DNA of 43,772 nucleotides. Source: Ruminococcus sp. (lineage in GTDB: Bacteria; Bacillota; Clostridia; Oscillospirales; Ruminococcaceae). The notes beneath the pieces are model-generated. The model worked only from the letters and a program-made list of their open reading frames with translations, had not been told where the DNA came from and searched no databases. Numbering within the stretch: the first letter of the stretch is position 1; each line of letters starts with the position of its first letter. This document shows positions 41,303 to 43,772 of this stretch, one piece after another. The translations under genes were made by a program, and so were the position numbers. The DNA is taken from the NCBI GenBank assembly GCA_017397925.1, contig JAFQHO010000056.1, forward strand, positions 1-43,772, written 5' to 3'.

Positions 41303-42133
41303 ATGAACAGAAGAAACATACTTATCGCAGGAGGCGATATACGTCAGATATACTGCGGAGAACGGCTCAGCAGGGATTTTACTGTGTCTTATGCAGGGTT
41401 TGATAAATCGGATATCACATCAGCCAACGGGAAATACGGCTGTGTCGTGCTTCCTGTACCGCCTCCCGACAGCACAGGGAAGATATATACTCCACTTTGG
41501 GATAAATCCCTGTATATCGCTGATATCAAGGCTCTGCTAACAGATGACGCGTTGATATTTGCAGGGACAAATCCCGATAAAACCGCGGAATTTTTCCCAT
41601 ACCACAAGGTTTATTCCTACGCTGAGCAGGAAGCTTTCTCACTGAAAAACGCCATATCCACCGCGGAGGGCGCAATTCTGCTGGCATTGCAAGAACTGCC
41701 TGTCACATTAAGCGGTTTACCCGTGCTTATTGTGGGTATGGGACGGATCGGCACAGCTCTGGCGAATATTCTCAAAGGCTTCGGAGCCGATATAACCGCC
41801 GCTGTGAGAAACGGCAGAGGCGCTGCAAAGGCTGCACTTTTGGGAGTAAAAGCCATATCCACAGATGATATCACAGGGAATTTCTCCCTTGTATTCAACA
41901 CAGCGCCCAATCTTATATTCACAGAGGAGCTTATAGCTGATTTTCCCGAAAACACGCTGTTTATCGATCTTGCCTCAAAGCCCGGGGGATTTGATTTCAA
42001 AGGGGCTGAGGCTATGGGCAGAAAAATCATACACGCCCTGGGACTTCCTGCAAAAAAAGCTCCCGTAACCGCAGGATATGACGTAGCAGATACAATAATT
42101 GACATAATCAACGAAAGGGGAAAATGCTTATGA
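41303..42133 (+). CDS. dpaA: Dipicolinate synthase subunit A
   Basis: This 276-residue NAD(P)-binding subunit of the enzyme converts dihydroxytetrahydrodipicolinate to dipicolinic acid, the calcium chelator of spore cores. The N-terminus 'RRNILIAGGDIRQIYCGERL' and the Rossmann motif 'VLIVGMGRIGTALANIL' (about 150) match SpoVFA. AGGAG precedes ATG 41303. Upstream, CATATAAT (41263-41270) could be a -10 for a sporulation sigma factor or for sigma-A; the call is open. It overlaps dpaB. Confidence 0.94.
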   Translation: MNRRNILIAGGDIRQIYCGERLSRDFTVSYAGFDKSDITSANGKYGCVVLPVPPPDSTGKIYTPLWDKSLYIADIKALLTDDALIFAGTNPDKTAEFFPYHKVYSYAEQEAFSLKNAISTAEGAILLALQELPVTLSGLPVLIVGMGRIGTALANILKGFGADITAAVRNGRGAAKAALLGVKAISTDDITGNFSLVFNTAPNLIFTEELIADFPENTLFIDLASKPGGFDFKGAEAMGRKIIHALGLPAKKAPVTAGYDVADTIIDIINERGKCL

Positions 42134-42720
42134 CCGAAGAATTAAAAGGAAAACGCATAGGTTTCGCAATGACAGGCTCATTCTGCTCATTTGAACGCTG
42201 TTTCAGACAGGCGGAGGAGCTTGTATCTATTGGTGCGGAACTTATACCCATAATGTCGGAGAATGCCGCAGGGATTTCCTCCCGTTTCGGCACGTATGAA
42301 GAAAATACAAAACGTCTTGCCGATATATGCGGCAGAGAGGTTATTACGGATATAGCGCAGGCTGAGCCAATCGGGCCGAAGAATATGACAGATATAATGG
42401 TAGTAGCGCCCTGTACCTCAAATACGGCGGCAAAGCTGACTTCAGGCATAACGGATACAGCCGTTACAATGGCGGTAAAATCCCACCTGCGAAGCGGCAG
42501 ACCTGTTGTCCTCGCCGTAGCTTCCAACGATTCCCTCCTTGCCTCGGCAAAGAATATCGGAGAACTTTTCAACAGGAAAAATTATTTTTTTGTGCCGATG
42601 CTGCAGGATGATATAATAAAAAAACCAGCCTCACTTGTAGCTCAGTTTGAGCTTATTCCCGATACAGTCCGCGCAGCTTTCAAGGGAATTCAGTTAAGGC
42701 CGATTATTTATAATTCTTAA
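42130..42720 (+). CDS. dpaB: Dipicolinate synthase subunit B
   Basis: This 196-residue flavoprotein-fold subunit is the partner of DpaA. Two ATGs are close together. The one at 42130 is preferred because AGGGG (ending 42120) is nine bases before it; the one at 42124 is too near. The family pattern is clear: 'LKGKRIGFAMTGSFCSFE', 'AELIPIMSENA', 'MVVAPCTSNTAAKLTSGITDTAVTMAVKSHLR' and 'NYFFVPMLQDD'. Either start lies inside the end of dpaA, so the two are coupled. Confidence 0.93.
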   Translation: MTEELKGKRIGFAMTGSFCSFERCFRQAEELVSIGAELIPIMSENAAGISSRFGTYEENTKRLADICGREVITDIAQAEPIGPKNMTDIMVVAPCTSNTAAKLTSGITDTAVTMAVKSHLRSGRPVVLAVASNDSLLASAKNIGELFNRKNYFFVPMLQDDIIKKPASLVAQFELIPDTVRAAFKGIQLRPIIYNS

Positions 42721-42773
42721 GGAAACCTCTAAAGATAATACTCACTCCTGCATAACTTTTCAAAAAATTTCCA

Positions 42774-42803
42774 ATAATATTTCAAATCTGAACTCACATA
42801 ATA
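42774..42803 (+). promoter_or_regulatory. Possible sigma-G-type promoter of the deacetylase gene
   Basis: CATAATA (42797-42803) fits the sigma-F/G -10 pattern CATnnTA. ATAATA lies 17 bp upstream as a weak -35. Bacillus pdaA is sigma-G dependent, which fits. A GCGGA/TCCGC hairpin (42810-42824) lies between this and the ribosome-binding site AAGGAG. Confidence 0.4.
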
Positions 42804-42848
42804 CTTTTGCGGAAGAAATTCCGCACTCCACAAAAAGGAGTGACAGCA

Positions 42849-43586
42849 ATGAAATTGACACCAATCGCCATTGCATTGACAACGGCGGCTGTAATGCCTG
42901 TAAATGCCGTATATGCGGCAGATAACAGGGCAATAGGCTACGGACAGGGAACTTCCACTGACAGCATTAACCGTCCTCTCGATGCAATAAGCTTCAATGA
43001 ACGATACAGCGGATATGATGCCTGCGCTTTATCGGATGAAGAAAACAGAATTATCATAACCTTTGACCAGGGTTATGAAAATGGCTATACAGCGAAAATT
43101 CTCGACACACTGAAAGAAAAGAACGTCAGCGCAATATTCTTCCTCACTGGCGATTATGCCAAAAAGGAGGAAGCCCTCGTAAAGCGTATGATTGCAGAGG
43201 GTCATACCTTAGGAAACCACGGTATGACCCATTCAAGCCTCCCAACTCTATCTGAGGCAGAGGCTGAAAAGGAAATCATGAGCCTTCACGAGTATGTGCT
43301 GAACAATTACGGCTACGAAATGCAGTATTTCCGTTTCCCCTGCGGTGAATACTCCGACGCGGCACTGGAAACAGTGCAGAAATGCGGCTATAAGACGCTT
43401 TTCTGGAGCTTTGCTTATGTGGACTGGAAAACCGACAGTCAGCCTGACCCGGCGGAGGGATTGAATAAGCTTTCCGCTTCGGCTCATTCGGGGGAAATCC
43501 TGCTTCTCCATTCAGTATCGGCTACAAATGCCGAAATACTGGGAGATGTTATTGATAATTTCAGACAGCAGGGATTTAAAGTATAG
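42849..43586 (+). CDS. pdaA: PdaA-type polysaccharide deacetylase
   Basis: This 245-residue exported enzyme is predicted to de-N-acetylate muramic acid in peptidoglycan, a step towards the muramic delta-lactam of the spore cortex. The start is ATG 42849, behind AAGGAG; residues 1-23 form a signal peptide. Motif 1 reads 'TFDQGYENGYT' (residues 71-81), motif 2 is 'GNHGMTHSSLP' with H124 and H128, and 'FRFPCGEYSD', 'FWSFAYVDWK' and 'GEILLLHSVS' match PdaA closely. The residue after TFD, normally Asp in zinc-dependent deacetylases and Asn in Bacillus PdaA, is Gln here. It lies downstream of dpaAB. Confidence 0.9.
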   Translation: MKLTPIAIALTTAAVMPVNAVYAADNRAIGYGQGTSTDSINRPLDAISFNERYSGYDACALSDEENRIIITFDQGYENGYTAKILDTLKEKNVSAIFFLTGDYAKKEEALVKRMIAEGHTLGNHGMTHSSLPTLSEAEAEKEIMSLHEYVLNNYGYEMQYFRFPCGEYSDAALETVQKCGYKTLFWSFAYVDWKTDSQPDPAEGLNKLSASAHSGEILLLHSVSATNAEILGDVIDNFRQQGFKV

Positions 43587-43587
43587 C

Positions 43588-43628
43588 AAAAACCGCCGCG
43601 GATTTTTTACTCTGCGGCGGTTTTTTTA
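43588..43628 (+). terminator. Terminator of the deacetylase gene
   Basis: AACCGCCGC (43591-43599) pairs with GCGGCGGTT (43614-43622), preceded by A's and followed by TTTTTT. It is a strong two-way terminator. Confidence 0.9.
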
Positions 43629-43634
43629 TCAGTT

Positions 43635-43772
43635 ATACCAATCCCTAAAATGTTAGTAGACAAAGATGATGAGCAGAAATGATGTATATCAAGGCGGACG
43701 ACGAAAGCATACTGCCGTATGGTGAGGAGGACAACGACGATATACAGCATTTATGCCATTAGATTTGTCTAC
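43635..43772. mobile_element. Palindromic MITE-like element B, longer copy, cut by the window end
   Basis: It starts with ATACCAATCCCT and continues as the reverse complement of 31673-31760, but carries about 70 extra bases (about 43668-43738) in the middle, including a CATAC/GTATG hairpin. After the insert the match resumes (GATATACAGCATTTATGCC) and runs to the window end, so the right inverted repeat must lie beyond base 43772. Confidence 0.7.

Noticed and set aside
1-43772. tRNA or rRNA genes
   Set aside because: No cloverleaf-like GGTTCRA-type segment with paired arms or rRNA-like sequence was recognised in the gaps.

Overview
The window looks like chromosomal DNA from an anaerobic, Gram-positive, spore-forming Firmicute close to cellulolytic Ruminococcus (Oscillospiraceae). 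The evidence is two secreted proteins with dockerin modules (one a GH5 glycanase with a Thr/Pro linker and a Ruminococcus-style C-terminal dockerin), spore genes (dpaA, dpaB, a pdaA-type deacetylase, spoVS), IreB, strong AGGAGG ribosome-binding sites, and many sigma-A promoters with 17-bp spacers. The assignment rests on recognised protein families. No database search was run.

Layout. 1-12220: an eight-gene plus-strand locus with a large carbohydrate-binding/solute-binding fusion protein, two separate pairs of MalF/MalG-type permeases, an NHL-repeat/TPR membrane protein, a YIP1 membrane protein and a DUF5696 protein. It has no ATPase gene. 12221-14762: a secreted protein with a central dockerin, between two copies of the same terminator. 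14775-21408 (minus strand): glycyl-tRNA synthetase, a small unknown protein, an orphan solute-binding lipoprotein bracketed by two copies of a 102-bp MITE-like element, a CorA transporter with a structured leader, and an operon of two DUF2975 membrane proteins with an XRE regulator. 21704-24863 (minus): the dockerin-bearing GH5 enzyme and a DUF421/DUF4363 pair. 25064-31668 (plus): a Cys-rich DUF1540 protein, IreB, a NatAB-like ABC exporter, a Cthe_2159-like beta-helix lipoprotein and two half-size chromate transporters. 31846-34814 (minus): a putative ECF S component, a uridine-kinase-like enzyme, spoVS and ymdB. 35270-39090 (plus): pheA (chorismate mutase/prephenate dehydratase), a B12-dependent methionine synthase and a small membrane protein. 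39132-41124 (minus): a PhoR/PhoB-like two-component system. 41303-43586 (plus): dpaAB and a pdaA-type deacetylase, which fit dipicolinate and spore-cortex synthesis.

How the genes fit together. The first locus appears to sense or import a carbohydrate at the cell surface, presumably using a shared ATPase (MsmK-like) encoded elsewhere. The dockerin proteins and the Cthe_2159-like protein point to plant-polysaccharide breakdown. The spore genes are split between the ymdB-spoVS pair and the dpaAB-pdaA group.

Between the genes there is notable repeat structure: the 102-bp MITE-like pair; a second palindromic element present as a short copy (31673-31760) and as a longer inverted copy cut by the window end (43635-43772); a 78-bp promoter-bearing repeat in front of two unrelated genes; a family of GGACACGG...CCGTGTCC hairpins; degenerate GCTAACGGCT-type repeats; and a nested palindrome with a polypyrimidine tract at the left edge. 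I saw no tRNA, rRNA, CRISPR array or full transposase gene.
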